A DNA stretch of 64,000 nt, taken from contig DEDN01000030.1 of NCBI GenBank assembly GCA_002349565.1, positions 1 to 64,000 on the forward strand, written 5' to 3'. Positions 55,644 through 64,000 of the stretch are shown here, in pieces. A program made the position numbers and the translations under genes. The notes under the pieces were generated by a model. That model was not told the origin of the DNA and did no database searches. It worked only from the letters and a program-made list of their open reading frames with translations. The first letter of the stretch is position 1. Each line of letters opens with the position of its first letter. Origin of the DNA: Alphaproteobacteria bacterium UBA2903. Its GTDB lineage: Bacteria; Pseudomonadota; Alphaproteobacteria; CAAGCB01; CAG-977.

Positions 55644-56809
55644 TGTTTGTTTTCCTTTATCAAGTTCAAAATCGCGTCGGCGGCTTTTTGACTGGGCGTT
55701 TCAGCCCCGTCCGCCCCCAACCTTTTCAGCACATCGAACGCGCCGTCCACTTCTGCGTTTTTGTATGCTTCGTCCGTTAAGAGCTTTTCGATTTCCGCCG
55801 CCAACAGATCGGGCTTGCAGTCCTCCAGCAAGTATTCTTTGACGATTTCCCCGTCCGCCAAAATGTTGACCAAGTTTGCGTACTTTCCGCTGACCAGTTT
55901 GCGCGCCAAGAACGACGACACGGGATTCATCTTGTACGCAATCGTGTAGGGGACTTTCGCCATCGCCAGTTCCAAAGCAACCGTTCCCGACGCCGCCAAA
56001 GCCGCATCCGCCGCCGCGAAAGCGTCGTACCGCGCCTTTTCCCCCTCGACAACGCTGACGGGCAAAGCCCATTCCCTGACCGCCGCCTTGACCGCATTCT
56101 GCACCGTCGCGACCGTCGGCACGACGATTTTTGCATCGGGATGCTTTTGCGCCAGCAAAGCGACCGTATCCTTGAACACGGGCAGCAAGTATTTGATTTC
56201 CGAACGCCTGCTTCCCGGCAAAACGCACAGCAGCTTTTCATTTTCGGCAATACCGTGTTCGGCGCGGAAAGCCGCTCCGTTTCCTTTCGCCGCGCCGCCC
56301 TCGACAACGGGATGCCCGACGAAATCGACTTTCAAGCCGTAGGGCGTAAAGTATTTCGCTTCATACGGCAGCAAAGCCAGCAACAAATCGATGTAGCGTC
56401 CGCACGTTTTCGCACGCCCCTTTTTCCATGCCCAGACTTGGGGGGCGACGTAATGCACCTGCGGAATCCCCGTGTGCAGAGAGCGCAAACCCTGATTGAC
56501 GCGCGCGGAAAAGCTCCAGCTGTCAACTGTAATGACGACAGCGGGCTTTTTGGCAACAATGTCGTCGACCGTTTGACGGATGCGCGCCATAATGCGCGGA
56601 ATGGACGGAATGACCTCCGCCAAGCCCATAACCGCCAGTTCCGACGAATCGAACAGGCTTTCAAAGCCCTGTTCCGCCATGGTTTCCCCGCCGACGCCCG
56701 CAAAGCGGACTTTGCCGCCCGTTTTTTCACGCAAAGCTTTCATCAGCCTTGACGCCAGCAAATCGCCCGACGGTTCGCCCGCAATCAGATAAATCAGTTT
56801 TTCTTCCAC
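55640..56809 (-). CDS. lpxB: Lipid-A-disaccharide synthase
   Basis: 389 residues, GT19 family; joins UDP-diacylglucosamine and lipid X. AGEPSGDLLASRLM opening (P-loop-like), VGHPVVEGG and ALAASGTVALELAMAKVPYTIAYKM near the C-terminal UDP site. Start is GTG 56809 with AGGAG eight bases upstream. It follows lpxI by five bases. Confidence 0.96.
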   Translation of the reverse strand: MEEKLIYLIAGEPSGDLLASRLMKALREKTGGKVRFAGVGGETMAEQGFESLFDSSELAVMGLAEVIPSIPRIMARIRQTVDDIVAKKPAVVITVDSWSFSARVNQGLRSLHTGIPQVHYVAPQVWAWKKGRAKTCGRYIDLLLALLPYEAKYFTPYGLKVDFVGHPVVEGGAAKGNGAAFRAEHGIAENEKLLCVLPGSRRSEIKYLLPVFKDTVALLAQKHPDAKIVVPTVATVQNAVKAAVREWALPVSVVEGEKARYDAFAAADAALAASGTVALELAMAKVPYTIAYKMNPVSSFLARKLVSGKYANLVNILADGEIVKEYLLEDCKPDLLAAEIEKLLTDEAYKNAEVDGAFDVLKRLGADGAETPSQKAADAILNLIKENKQ

Positions 56810-56814
56810 AGCGA

Positions 56815-57636
56815 TTACTCCTGTATTTTCACACCGACAACAAACAGCCCCAAGCTGTCGGCTTTGGCAACTACGGCGGCGCGGTCAACGATTAAAGTCT
56901 TGCCCGCCTGCACCGCAATTCCGCGCAATCCCGAAGCCGCCGCGTTTTCTACCGTCGAAACGCCGATGGTCGGCAAATCCGCGCGCTGTTCCTGCTGAGG
57001 CTTTTTCGTTTTGACCAGCACGCCGCCCAAGCCGTCGCGCTTCAAATCTTTGCACCGTTTTATCAAAGCGTCCGTTCCTTCGACCGCTTCGACACCCAGC
57101 ACGATTCCCTGCTGAACGATAACGGATTGTCCGACGTCCAGCGCCCCCAATCCGCGGGCGATTTTAACACCATGTTCGATGTCCGCCAAAGCCTGCTCAT
57201 CGGGCTTGATTTTGCCGAATACGCCATCGGTTGCCAGAATGTCGCCCAAAACTTCGTGAACGCCGATGATTTTAAAGCCCTCGGTTTCGATGTATTTGAT
57301 GACCGAAGTCAGCAAATGGTCGTCGCCGAACGCTTTGAACCCGATTTTGGCAAGGAATTTCGCCGTCCACCAATCGGGGCGCAGCTGAAACAAAGACGGA
57401 CGGCGGACGGGACCGATCATCACGATTTCCTCGACGCCCTGTTCGTGAAAGAACTTGACCGCCTTTCCCGCTTCGCCCAAGCGAATCCACAGCCCGACGT
57501 CGGCGCCGATTGAATCGGGCAAAGCAAAATCTTTCAGCCCGACAACGGCAAAGGGGCGACCTTGCGCCCGACAGCCGTCAATCAGCTGACGCGGCAAAGA
57601 ACCGCCCCCCGCTATAATGCCCAGTTTTTTCATCAT
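56815..57636 (-). CDS. lpxI: UDP-2,3-diacylglucosamine pyrophosphatase LpxI
   Basis: 273 residues of the LpxI family (DUF1009), the alphaproteobacterial alternative to LpxH. Opening KLGIIAGGGSLPRQLIDGC; conserved LRPDWW, DDHLLTSVIKY, VGQSVIVQQGIVLGVEAVEGTDALI (substrate region). Starts on the lpxA stop (ATGATGA). Confidence 0.94.
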   Translation of the reverse strand: MMKKLGIIAGGGSLPRQLIDGCRAQGRPFAVVGLKDFALPDSIGADVGLWIRLGEAGKAVKFFHEQGVEEIVMIGPVRRPSLFQLRPDWWTAKFLAKIGFKAFGDDHLLTSVIKYIETEGFKIIGVHEVLGDILATDGVFGKIKPDEQALADIEHGVKIARGLGALDVGQSVIVQQGIVLGVEAVEGTDALIKRCKDLKRDGLGGVLVKTKKPQQEQRADLPTIGVSTVENAAASGLRGIAVQAGKTLIVDRAAVVAKADSLGLFVVGVKIQE

Positions 57637-58421
57637 TCCGCAGTCTTGGGGTGCATAAAGCCGCGTTTGTAATCGCTTTGCATAAACGCAACGATTTCCT
57701 GCACAGGTTCACAGGCGGAATACGTTTTGGCGACTTTCGCGACGCGTTCGGACAGCGTTCCTTCGCCGTTGAAGATTTCACCGACCGCCAAACGCAACGT
57801 ATTAATCGTTTCCAGCGAAAAACCGCGGCGTTTCAATCCGACGATGTTGACCCCTTCCAATATATTGAAAGAAATCAAGGAATACGGAATAACGTCGCGG
57901 GCGATACCGCACATGCCGCCGACCATCGCATGCGCGCCGATTCGCGTGAATTGATGCACCGCGGACAGCCCGCCGATAATCGCGCGGTCGCCGACTTTGA
58001 CGTGTCCCGCCAAAGTCGCGTTGTTTGACATGATGACGTTGTTGCCGACTTGGCAATCGTGCGCGATGTGCGTCCCGATCATGAACAAGCCGTTATCCCC
58101 GACGCAGGTCACGTTTCCGCCGTCGGGCGATCCGGGCTGCATGGTCGCATGTTCGCGAATCGAGTTGTTTTTGCCGATAATCAGCTTGCCTTTCTTTTCC
58201 TTGTCTTTCAGGTCTTGGTTTTTACCGCCGATGACGGCAAAGGGGCTGATTTCGGTGTTTTCGCCGACGGTTGTGTCTCCGCCGACCCACACATGGGAAA
58301 TCAAGGTAACACCGTCGTTCAAAACGACCTGCGGTCCGACATAGCTGTAAGGACCGACGGTTACGTTGTCGCCCAGCTGCGCGCCGTCTTCGATAATGGC
58401 GGTAGGATGAATATTGTTCAT
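57633..58421 (-). CDS. lpxA: UDP-N-acetylglucosamine acyltransferase LpxA
   Basis: 262 residues; first step of lipid A synthesis. Left-handed beta-helix with hexapeptide repeats, catalytic His in IGTHIAHDCQVGNN, acyl-chain ruler region GLKRRGFS, and the C-terminal helical domain. Three bases after fabZ. Confidence 0.96.
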   Translation of the reverse strand: MNNIHPTAIIEDGAQLGDNVTVGPYSYVGPQVVLNDGVTLISHVWVGGDTTVGENTEISPFAVIGGKNQDLKDKEKKGKLIIGKNNSIREHATMQPGSPDGGNVTCVGDNGLFMIGTHIAHDCQVGNNVIMSNNATLAGHVKVGDRAIIGGLSAVHQFTRIGAHAMVGGMCGIARDVIPYSLISFNILEGVNIVGLKRRGFSLETINTLRLAVGEIFNGEGTLSERVAKVAKTYSACEPVQEIVAFMQSDYKRGFMHPKTAE

Positions 58422-58424
58422 GGA

Positions 58425-58883
58425 TTATTTCTTTTCTTCAAAAATCATGGCGGTAAAGACGGCTTCGGCGTGCAAAACGCCGTCAACCGTCGCTTCGCCG
58501 CGGAAACGGTAGACGTTGCGGCGTTCCTGTTCCTTGACGACGTGCATTTTCAGCTGATGACCGGGCAGAACGGGCTTGCGAAACTTGGCGTTTTCGACGC
58601 TCATAAAGAAAACGCTTTTCTTGTGTCCCTCTTCCTGATTGCTCATCACGGTAACCGCGGCTGTCTGCGCCATCGCTTCAATAATCAACACACCCGGCAT
58701 CACGGGATTTTCGGGGAAATGCCCCGTGAACTGCGGTTCGTTCATCGTAATGTTTTTCAGCCCGATTGCTTCTTCGTTTTGTTTGATGATGTCAACCTTG
58801 TCCACCAGCAAAAACGGATAGCGGTGGGGAATCATTTTCAAAATTTCGTTGATTCCGATTTCTCTGATAACTTCTTTTTCCAC
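58425..58883 (-). CDS. fabZ: 3-hydroxyacyl-[ACP] dehydratase FabZ
   Basis: 152 residues. Start chosen at GTG 58883, eight bases after AAGGAG; a GTG three codons earlier sits against the ribosome-binding site. HotDog-fold signatures: PHRYPFLLVDKV with catalytic His and GHFPENPVMPGVLIIEAMAQ with catalytic Glu. Thirteen bases after lpxD. Confidence 0.95.
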   Translation of the reverse strand: MEKEVIREIGINEILKMIPHRYPFLLVDKVDIIKQNEEAIGLKNITMNEPQFTGHFPENPVMPGVLIIEAMAQTAAVTVMSNQEEGHKKSVFFMSVENAKFRKPVLPGHQLKMHVVKEQERRNVYRFRGEATVDGVLHAEAVFTAMIFEEKK

Positions 58884-58895
58884 GGAAAGCACTCC

Positions 58896-59912
58896 TTAAC
58901 GTTTAATCAGTTTTTTCAAAGTGGCGACTTGGCGCATGTATTCTTTCAACGGAACGGCGGGCGACCCCATCAAATGTTCCATCGGTTCGACATCGCGCAA
59001 AATACCGGATTGAGCCGCAATCTGCGCCCCGCTGCCGATATTCAAGTGTCCGGCAACCCCGACTTGCCCCGCCAAAACAACAAAATCCCCCATTTTCGTA
59101 CTGCCGGCAACGCCGACTTGGGAAACGATGACACAGCATTTTCCCGTCTGGACATTGTGTCCGAATTGAATCAGGTTGTCCAAACGCGAACCGTCGCCAA
59201 TGACCGTGTCGCCCAAAGCCCCGCGGTCAAGGCATGTATTCGCCCCGATTTCGACATCGTTGCCGATAATCACGCGCCCCAACTGGGGAATTTTGGTGTG
59301 TCCCTGCGGACTCATAAAGAAGCCAAATCCGTCCTGACCGATGCGGGCGCCCGGATAGATGTAAACCTTGTTGCCCGCAATCGTGTACTGCACGGATGCA
59401 TTCGCCCCGACGATGCAGTCATCGCCCAAAATCACATTGTCGCCGATAACGGCATTCGGAAAAACGTGTCCGTTTTTGCCGATTTTGACGTTTTCACCGA
59501 CGACCGCCCCCGCATCAATGCACGTTCCTTCGCCGATTTCCGCGGTGTCGGCGACAACGGCGCGCGGATGAATGACTGTTTTTTCCGATTTTTCGTTCGG
59601 ATAAAACGCCGCCGCCGCCAATCCGTAAGAGCGGTACGGTTCTTTTGCAATCAAAACCGCAGAGCTTTCGGGCACTTTATCCACAAATTCGGCGGAAACG
59701 ATGCAAACGCCCGCTTTGGTGCGTTCCAAATCGGAAACGTATTTTTTGCTCAATAAAAAGCTGACATCCTTTTCGCCGCCGTCCTGCAAAGAACCGACGT
59801 TTTCATAAACCGCGTCCGCATGGGAATGAGGTCCGATTTCAGTCTGCGTGATTTCCGCCAACTGCTGTAAAGTAAAAGGTCCCGCCTTTTTGAAAAAACG
59901 ACTGTCGGGCAT
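58896..59912 (-). CDS. lpxD: UDP-3-O-(3-hydroxyacyl)glucosamine N-acyltransferase LpxD
   Basis: 338 residues from ATG 59912, with AAGGA seven bases upstream; the frame extends upstream but overlaps skp and is not conserved. N-terminal UDP-binding domain (GPFTLQQLAEIT) then beta-helix repeats, QFGHNVQTGKCCVI with the catalytic His, and a C-terminal helix. Confidence 0.95.
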   Translation of the reverse strand: MPDSRFFKKAGPFTLQQLAEITQTEIGPHSHADAVYENVGSLQDGGEKDVSFLLSKKYVSDLERTKAGVCIVSAEFVDKVPESSAVLIAKEPYRSYGLAAAAFYPNEKSEKTVIHPRAVVADTAEIGEGTCIDAGAVVGENVKIGKNGHVFPNAVIGDNVILGDDCIVGANASVQYTIAGNKVYIYPGARIGQDGFGFFMSPQGHTKIPQLGRVIIGNDVEIGANTCLDRGALGDTVIGDGSRLDNLIQFGHNVQTGKCCVIVSQVGVAGSTKMGDFVVLAGQVGVAGHLNIGSGAQIAAQSGILRDVEPMEHLMGSPAVPLKEYMRQVATLKKLIKR

Positions 59913-59934
59913 CGGTGTATCCTTTGCTTGTTGA

Positions 59935-60495
59935 TTATTTTTTTGCTTTTTTCGCAGGTTCAAGCGAAACTTTTTTAATGTCGATTTTGGGCATTTTTTT
60001 ATTGACGCGTTCAATGGCTTGCTTTGTCACATCCAGCTTGTCATCCATGTAAAACGCCGTCCGCGCATCGACAATCGCGCTGAATCCCTTTTCTTTTGCC
60101 AATTCCTTGACAACGGGATTGATGGCTTTTTCCTTGAAAGAAATCAAAGCGTTTGCAAATTCTTCCTGCAATTCCTGTCCGGCTTTTTGCGCTTTTTCCT
60201 GCAATTCGCGTTCGGCTTTGTCGATGGAATCCAGCTTGATGCCCAATTCGGCTTTTGACAGGTCTTTTTCCTGTTCAGCCAATTCTTTTTTACGGTCGAT
60301 GATGGCTTGAGCTTCTTTTTCGACCTGCGCCTTCAGCGACGCTATCATTTTGTCGCGCTGCAGTTGCAATCCCTGCAAAGCCGTCGACTGCTGCGCCAAA
60401 GCGGCATCGTTGATAAAGCCGATCTTGGTTTCCGCCGCATGAACGGAGGACGTCAGCAACACACCCATCATCACCAGTAAAAGTTCTTTTTTCAT
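59935..60495 (-). CDS. skp: OmpH/Skp-family periplasmic chaperone
   Basis: 186 residues: a signal peptide (MKKELLLVMMGVLLTSSVHA), then a long charged coiled-coil domain (about 35-130) and a short beta-part (GFSAIVDARTAFYMDDKLD-type) typical of OmpH. Holds unfolded outer-membrane proteins for BamA, encoded immediately upstream. Confidence 0.93.
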   Translation of the reverse strand: MKKELLLVMMGVLLTSSVHAAETKIGFINDAALAQQSTALQGLQLQRDKMIASLKAQVEKEAQAIIDRKKELAEQEKDLSKAELGIKLDSIDKAERELQEKAQKAGQELQEEFANALISFKEKAINPVVKELAKEKGFSAIVDARTAFYMDDKLDVTKQAIERVNKKMPKIDIKKVSLEPAKKAKK

Positions 60496-60498
60496 CTT

Positions 60499-62766
60499 TT
60501 AAAATCCTGTTCCAAAGTTCAAACGAAAATACTCTGTTTTGTCAAAGCGTTCTTTGCGTATGGGAATCGCGTAATCGATATTGATCGGACCCAAGGGGGA
60601 CGACCACACGAAACCGATACCTATACTACCACGCAATTTCGAAGAATACCACATTTCCGACGAATTAAATCCGCTGGGCTTTCCGATAATGCCCCAATCC
60701 GTGAAAATTTTGCCTTTCATGCCGAATTCGCTGGGCAGTCCGAGCGGAAACATCACTTGCGCCCCCGCCGTCAGCTGCCAGTTGCCGCCCAAAGAATCGT
60801 TTCCGTCTTTCGACCGCGCGGCGACGCCGCCCGTTTCAAAGCCGCGCAGGTTTCCGCCGCCCAGAAAATAACGGTTGTTCAGCCGAACGTCCTGACCGAA
60901 TCCGAAAATATAGCCGCCCGAAGTGCTTAATCCCAGCACCCATTTGTCCGACAGCGGATAATACGTTCCCAAGCTGTAATCGGAACGCAAATAGCGGTTG
61001 TCGCCGCCGAATCCCGCCAGATCGTTGGAAATCGACAAATACCACCCGTCCGTCGGGTTGTAGCGGTTGTCCAGATAATCCCAAAACAGCGATTGGGAAA
61101 CCATGGATGTCGTTGTCGTGCCTTCCTGTTCGCGCACATAACGGGACGCCCCCGCGCTGATGTCGAAAATTCTGTCGTTGCGCAAAGTGTATTTGACGGT
61201 ATGCGACAGTTCTTCGGTATACTTCCAGCCGAACGAATTGGAAAAGCCCGCCATTTCCGAATTATACGAGCTGGTGTCTTTGTAGTTTCGGGTCAAATAG
61301 AACAAATCGACGCCCCACGACAGTTCCCTGTCCAAAAACCACGGTTCGACAAAGCTGATGTCAAACAGCGTTTTCTGTTCCGCAACGCTTGCCGACGCGC
61401 CGATGACGCGTCCCGTTCCCAAAAAGTTCCGTTCCTGCACGGACACTTCCGCCAACGGACCGTCGTACGACGACCAGCCGATGCCCAGTTTCAAAGCTCC
61501 CGTCGATTTTTCCGTCACATCGGCGCGCAAAACCGCTTTGTCGGGCGCGTCTTCGGACGGATCGAGAGAAACGTCGACTTTTTCAAAGTAGTTCAAATTT
61601 TCTATGCGCTGTCTGGTGCGGCGTATTTTGGCGGGACTGTAGGCGTCGCCTTCCGAAAAGCGAAATTCGCGGCGAATAACGCGGTCTTGCGTGCGGGTGT
61701 TGCCGCGAATGTCGATGCGGTCGACAAACAAGTGCTGCCCCTCTTTGACATCGAAAACAACATCCACAGTCGCATCATCGTGCTTGTCCAATTTGTATTC
61801 CACCTCGACAAACGGGAAGCCTTGCGCCCCGACGGCGTTTGTCAAAGCCAGAACGCTGTCGTCGATTTTGCTTTGATTGAACGTTTTGCCCGATGCGAAA
61901 GTCGGAACGGAACGCACGGTTTCTGCGTCAAATCCTTTCAAAGACGAAACGATGTCTATTTTGCCGACTTTGTATTTTTTGCCCTCGGACAGCATTAAAG
62001 TCAGATAAAAATCCTTGCGGTTTTGGGACAGTTCGGCGGATGAAGACACGACTTCAAAGTCGATAAAACCGTGATTGAAGTAAAAACGGCGCAGCAATTC
62101 CCTGTCGTAAGCAAACCTGTCGGGATCGTAGGTGTCGGTTGACGTGAACCAGCGATACCAGCGCGCTTCTTTGGACAGCAGCGTTTCTTCCAGCACGTCG
62201 GAATCAAAAGAATCGTTGCCGATAAAATCGATTTTGCGGATGTATGTCGGATCGCCTTCGTTGATTTCGAAAACGACATCCAGCCTGTTTTGCGGACGTT
62301 CGATGATCTTCGGTTCGACAATGGCGGAATACCGCCCCATACGGCGGTACAATTCGACAATTCTTTGCGTGTCCGCCCGTACTTTCGACCGCGTAAAAAC
62401 CATGCGGGGATGCAGGGACAGTTCGCCTTTCAGCTGGTCTGTCTTGATTTTTTTGTTCCCCTCGAACGCGATTTGATTCACGATCGGATTTTCCACCAGA
62501 TCAACCGTCAGCACGCCGTTGTTTTCGGACAGTTTGACATCGGCGAACAATCCCGTCGAAAACAAGGATTTCAAGCTTCTGTCCAGTCTGTCGGGCGTTG
62601 CTTCGTCCCCTTGCCGAATCATCAAATAAGTCAAAACCGTTTCGGGTTCGATGCGCATCGTTCCGTTGATGACGATTTCATTCACGACTTTGGGCGTTTC
62701 CTGCGCTTTGGCGGCGGAAACGGCGAAAATCAATCCCAATGTCAATAAAGCACAACGAAACAACAA
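60499..62766 (-). CDS. bamA: Outer membrane protein assembly factor BamA
   Basis: 755 residues: a signal peptide (MLFRCALLTLGLIFAVSAAKA), five POTRA repeats to about residue 420, then the 16-strand Omp85 barrel ending in the C-terminal aromatic of RLNFGTGF. Inserts beta-barrel proteins, including the autotransporter of this window. Follows rseP by nine bases. Confidence 0.97.
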   Translation of the reverse strand: MLFRCALLTLGLIFAVSAAKAQETPKVVNEIVINGTMRIEPETVLTYLMIRQGDEATPDRLDRSLKSLFSTGLFADVKLSENNGVLTVDLVENPIVNQIAFEGNKKIKTDQLKGELSLHPRMVFTRSKVRADTQRIVELYRRMGRYSAIVEPKIIERPQNRLDVVFEINEGDPTYIRKIDFIGNDSFDSDVLEETLLSKEARWYRWFTSTDTYDPDRFAYDRELLRRFYFNHGFIDFEVVSSSAELSQNRKDFYLTLMLSEGKKYKVGKIDIVSSLKGFDAETVRSVPTFASGKTFNQSKIDDSVLALTNAVGAQGFPFVEVEYKLDKHDDATVDVVFDVKEGQHLFVDRIDIRGNTRTQDRVIRREFRFSEGDAYSPAKIRRTRQRIENLNYFEKVDVSLDPSEDAPDKAVLRADVTEKSTGALKLGIGWSSYDGPLAEVSVQERNFLGTGRVIGASASVAEQKTLFDISFVEPWFLDRELSWGVDLFYLTRNYKDTSSYNSEMAGFSNSFGWKYTEELSHTVKYTLRNDRIFDISAGASRYVREQEGTTTTSMVSQSLFWDYLDNRYNPTDGWYLSISNDLAGFGGDNRYLRSDYSLGTYYPLSDKWVLGLSTSGGYIFGFGQDVRLNNRYFLGGGNLRGFETGGVAARSKDGNDSLGGNWQLTAGAQVMFPLGLPSEFGMKGKIFTDWGIIGKPSGFNSSEMWYSSKLRGSIGIGFVWSSPLGPINIDYAIPIRKERFDKTEYFRLNFGTGF

Positions 62767-62775
62767 AAACGTCCT

Positions 62776-63858
62776 TTATCCGAACAAACGCGCAATTATA
62801 CGCACGATATCATTCCACGACGTTACAATCAACAATCCGATAAGCAGCAAAAAGCCTATATTCAACGCGACCGTTTCCGCTTTTTCGGGCAAGGGACGGC
62901 GAATGACCGCTTCTATCGCATAAAATAGCAAATGCCCGCCGTCCAGCATCGGCACGGGCAACAGGTTTAAAAAGCCGATGCCGACAGACACTTGAATCAA
63001 AAACGACAAAAAGCTCAACGTCCCGCCCATTGCGGCGTCGCCCGACGCTTCCGCAATGCCCAAAGGACCGCGCAAATCGTCGGCGGAACGTTCGCGCAGA
63101 ATGATGCGCTTCAAAACGGCGGTCGTGTCCACGGTCGTTTCCCAAACATCGTTCAAAGCCGCCATAAACGCTTCCGGCAAATTCAAATCCTTAACGCGCA
63201 CCCTGTTCGGCGCCGCCATAACGCCCAGTATCGCACCGCCGTTTTCACGCGTCAGGCGCGCGGTCAAAGCGACCTTTTTTCCGTCGCGCAAAACGGTGAT
63301 GTTCAGCGTGTTGTCCAGCGCGACCATACGGCGGATATCATGAAATTCGACAATCTTCGTCCCATTGATGTCCAAGATTCTGTCATCGGGCAAAATTCCC
63401 GCGGCTTCGGCGGCGGAACCCGCAGACACTTCGGAAACGACGGGAGGAACGGACAGCAGACCGTACGCGCGAAACATTCCCGTCAAAAGCACAATCGCAA
63501 ACACATAGTTCATCGCCGGTCCCGCGAAAGCGATGACCGCTTTTTTCCAAAGCGGCTGATAAACAATGGAAACCTTCTTTTCCTCGTCCGTCAATTCTTT
63601 GACTTTTTCATCGACTTTCGTTCCCGCCGCGTCGGCGTCACCCAGCATTTTGACATAGCCGCCCAACGGAATCAGGCACACTTTCCACAGCGTCCCCTTT
63701 TTATCCTTGCGCGACCACAAAGTTTTACCGAAACCGACGGAAAACTCGTCGACTTTGACGCCGCAGGAACGCGCCGCCTGAAAATGTCCGAATTCGTGAA
63801 TAATCACAACCAGCGACAGCACAACCAAAAAAGAAATCGGATACAGCAAAGCCGTCAT
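62776..63858 (-). CDS. rseP: RIP metalloprotease RseP
   Basis: Site-2 protease with PDZ domain, 360 residues from ATG 63858 (AAGGG eight bases upstream; a TTG two codons earlier is too close to it). HEFGH zinc motif at about 22-26, NYVFAIVLLTGMF region, a PDZ domain (about 120-205), and NLLPVPMLDGGHLL. Cleaves anti-sigma factors and signal-peptide remnants. Two bases from dxr. Confidence 0.97.
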   Translation of the reverse strand: MTALLYPISFLVVLSLVVIIHEFGHFQAARSCGVKVDEFSVGFGKTLWSRKDKKGTLWKVCLIPLGGYVKMLGDADAAGTKVDEKVKELTDEEKKVSIVYQPLWKKAVIAFAGPAMNYVFAIVLLTGMFRAYGLLSVPPVVSEVSAGSAAEAAGILPDDRILDINGTKIVEFHDIRRMVALDNTLNITVLRDGKKVALTARLTRENGGAILGVMAAPNRVRVKDLNLPEAFMAALNDVWETTVDTTAVLKRIILRERSADDLRGPLGIAEASGDAAMGGTLSFLSFLIQVSVGIGFLNLLPVPMLDGGHLLFYAIEAVIRRPLPEKAETVALNIGFLLLIGLLIVTSWNDIVRIIARLFG

Positions 63859-63860
63859 TT

Positions 63861-64000
63861 TCAAGCCCTTTCACAAATAACCGCCGCCGCCTGTTCGCGC
63901 GCCTGCGCGTCGACGGCAATCACGTCTTCAATCGTACGAACGGCGGGCAAAGACATCTTGTCCAGCACCGCTTCGACCGTTTTGACAATGTCCAAAAATC
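63861..64000 (-). CDS. dxr: 1-deoxy-D-xylulose 5-phosphate reductoisomerase (C-terminal end, partial)
   Basis: Only the last 45 or so residues are inside the window: FLDIVKTVEAVLDKMSLPAV, then RTIEDVIAVDAQAREQAAAV, ending CERA. This fits the DXR C-terminal helical domain (siedVlaiDaeAR). DXR in front of rseP is the usual order. The gene continues past the right edge. Confidence 0.8.
   Translation of the reverse strand, partial: FLDIVKTVEAVLDKMSLPAVRTIEDVIAVDAQAREQAAAVICERA

Noticed and set aside
1..64000. CRISPR array, prophage or insertion sequence
   Set aside because: No regular spaced repeats, no transposase, integrase or phage structural protein among the frames.

Overview
This 64 kb window reads as chromosome of a Gram-negative alphaproteobacterium with a compact, gene-dense genome. 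The evidence is gene order. On the minus strand the run dgt-argS-SPOR protein-nagZ-(M50 protease)-tatABC-serS is an alphaproteobacterial arrangement, and the right end carries dxr-rseP-bamA-skp-lpxD-fabZ-lpxA-lpxI-lpxB, with LpxI rather than LpxH. Bpt, class II DAHP synthase and a DsbD-like protein also fit. The autotransporter and the dispersed hairpin repeats would suit a host-associated (possibly gut) lineage, but that is inference. No rRNA, tRNA, CRISPR array, prophage or complete insertion sequence is visible.

Left region (1-13180): a repeat hairpin and the serS terminator; the dgt-to-serS operon; two tandem secreted HELTH-motif proteins; exonuclease III with a CNNM/CorC-type membrane protein; an HAD phosphatase; then a dispersed repeat next to a truncated autotransporter barrel.

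Middle region (13181-40713): NlpD-like LysM/LytM lipoprotein, pepN with a small secreted protein and ybaK, a DsbD-like protein lacking the usual transmembrane cysteines, AlgH/YqgE, an SNase-like membrane protein, metG, a GNAT enzyme, a GT87-MoxR-DUF58-DUF4381 operon, a DUF3800 gene with a hairpin leader, bpt, yjbQ, ppa, a frameshifted autotransporter, rplM-rpsI, an unknown two-helix membrane protein, a very long 4-alpha-glucanotransferase and two secreted unknowns.

Right region (40802-64000): nadE-gltX-cysS, where NadE has a catalytically dead glutaminase domain; ribokinase; an acidic membrane protein paired with a GT39-like glycosyltransferase; class II DAHP synthase; glmU-glmS; gph; an Mrp-type Fe-S ATPase; and the lipid A / outer-membrane assembly operon.

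Functionally the window is mostly envelope biogenesis (lipid A, BamA, peptidoglycan precursor and recycling, Tat export, RseP, OmpH), aminoacylation and editing (serS, argS, metG, cysS, gltX, ybaK, bpt), and housekeeping. The less ordinary parts are the structured repeat pair, the homopolymer-disrupted autotransporter and its remnant paralogue, the degenerate NadE and DsbD-like enzymes, and the tandem HELTH proteins. Many genes start on ATGA or TAATG overlaps, and six convergent pairs overlap at their 3' ends, so the genome is tightly packed.
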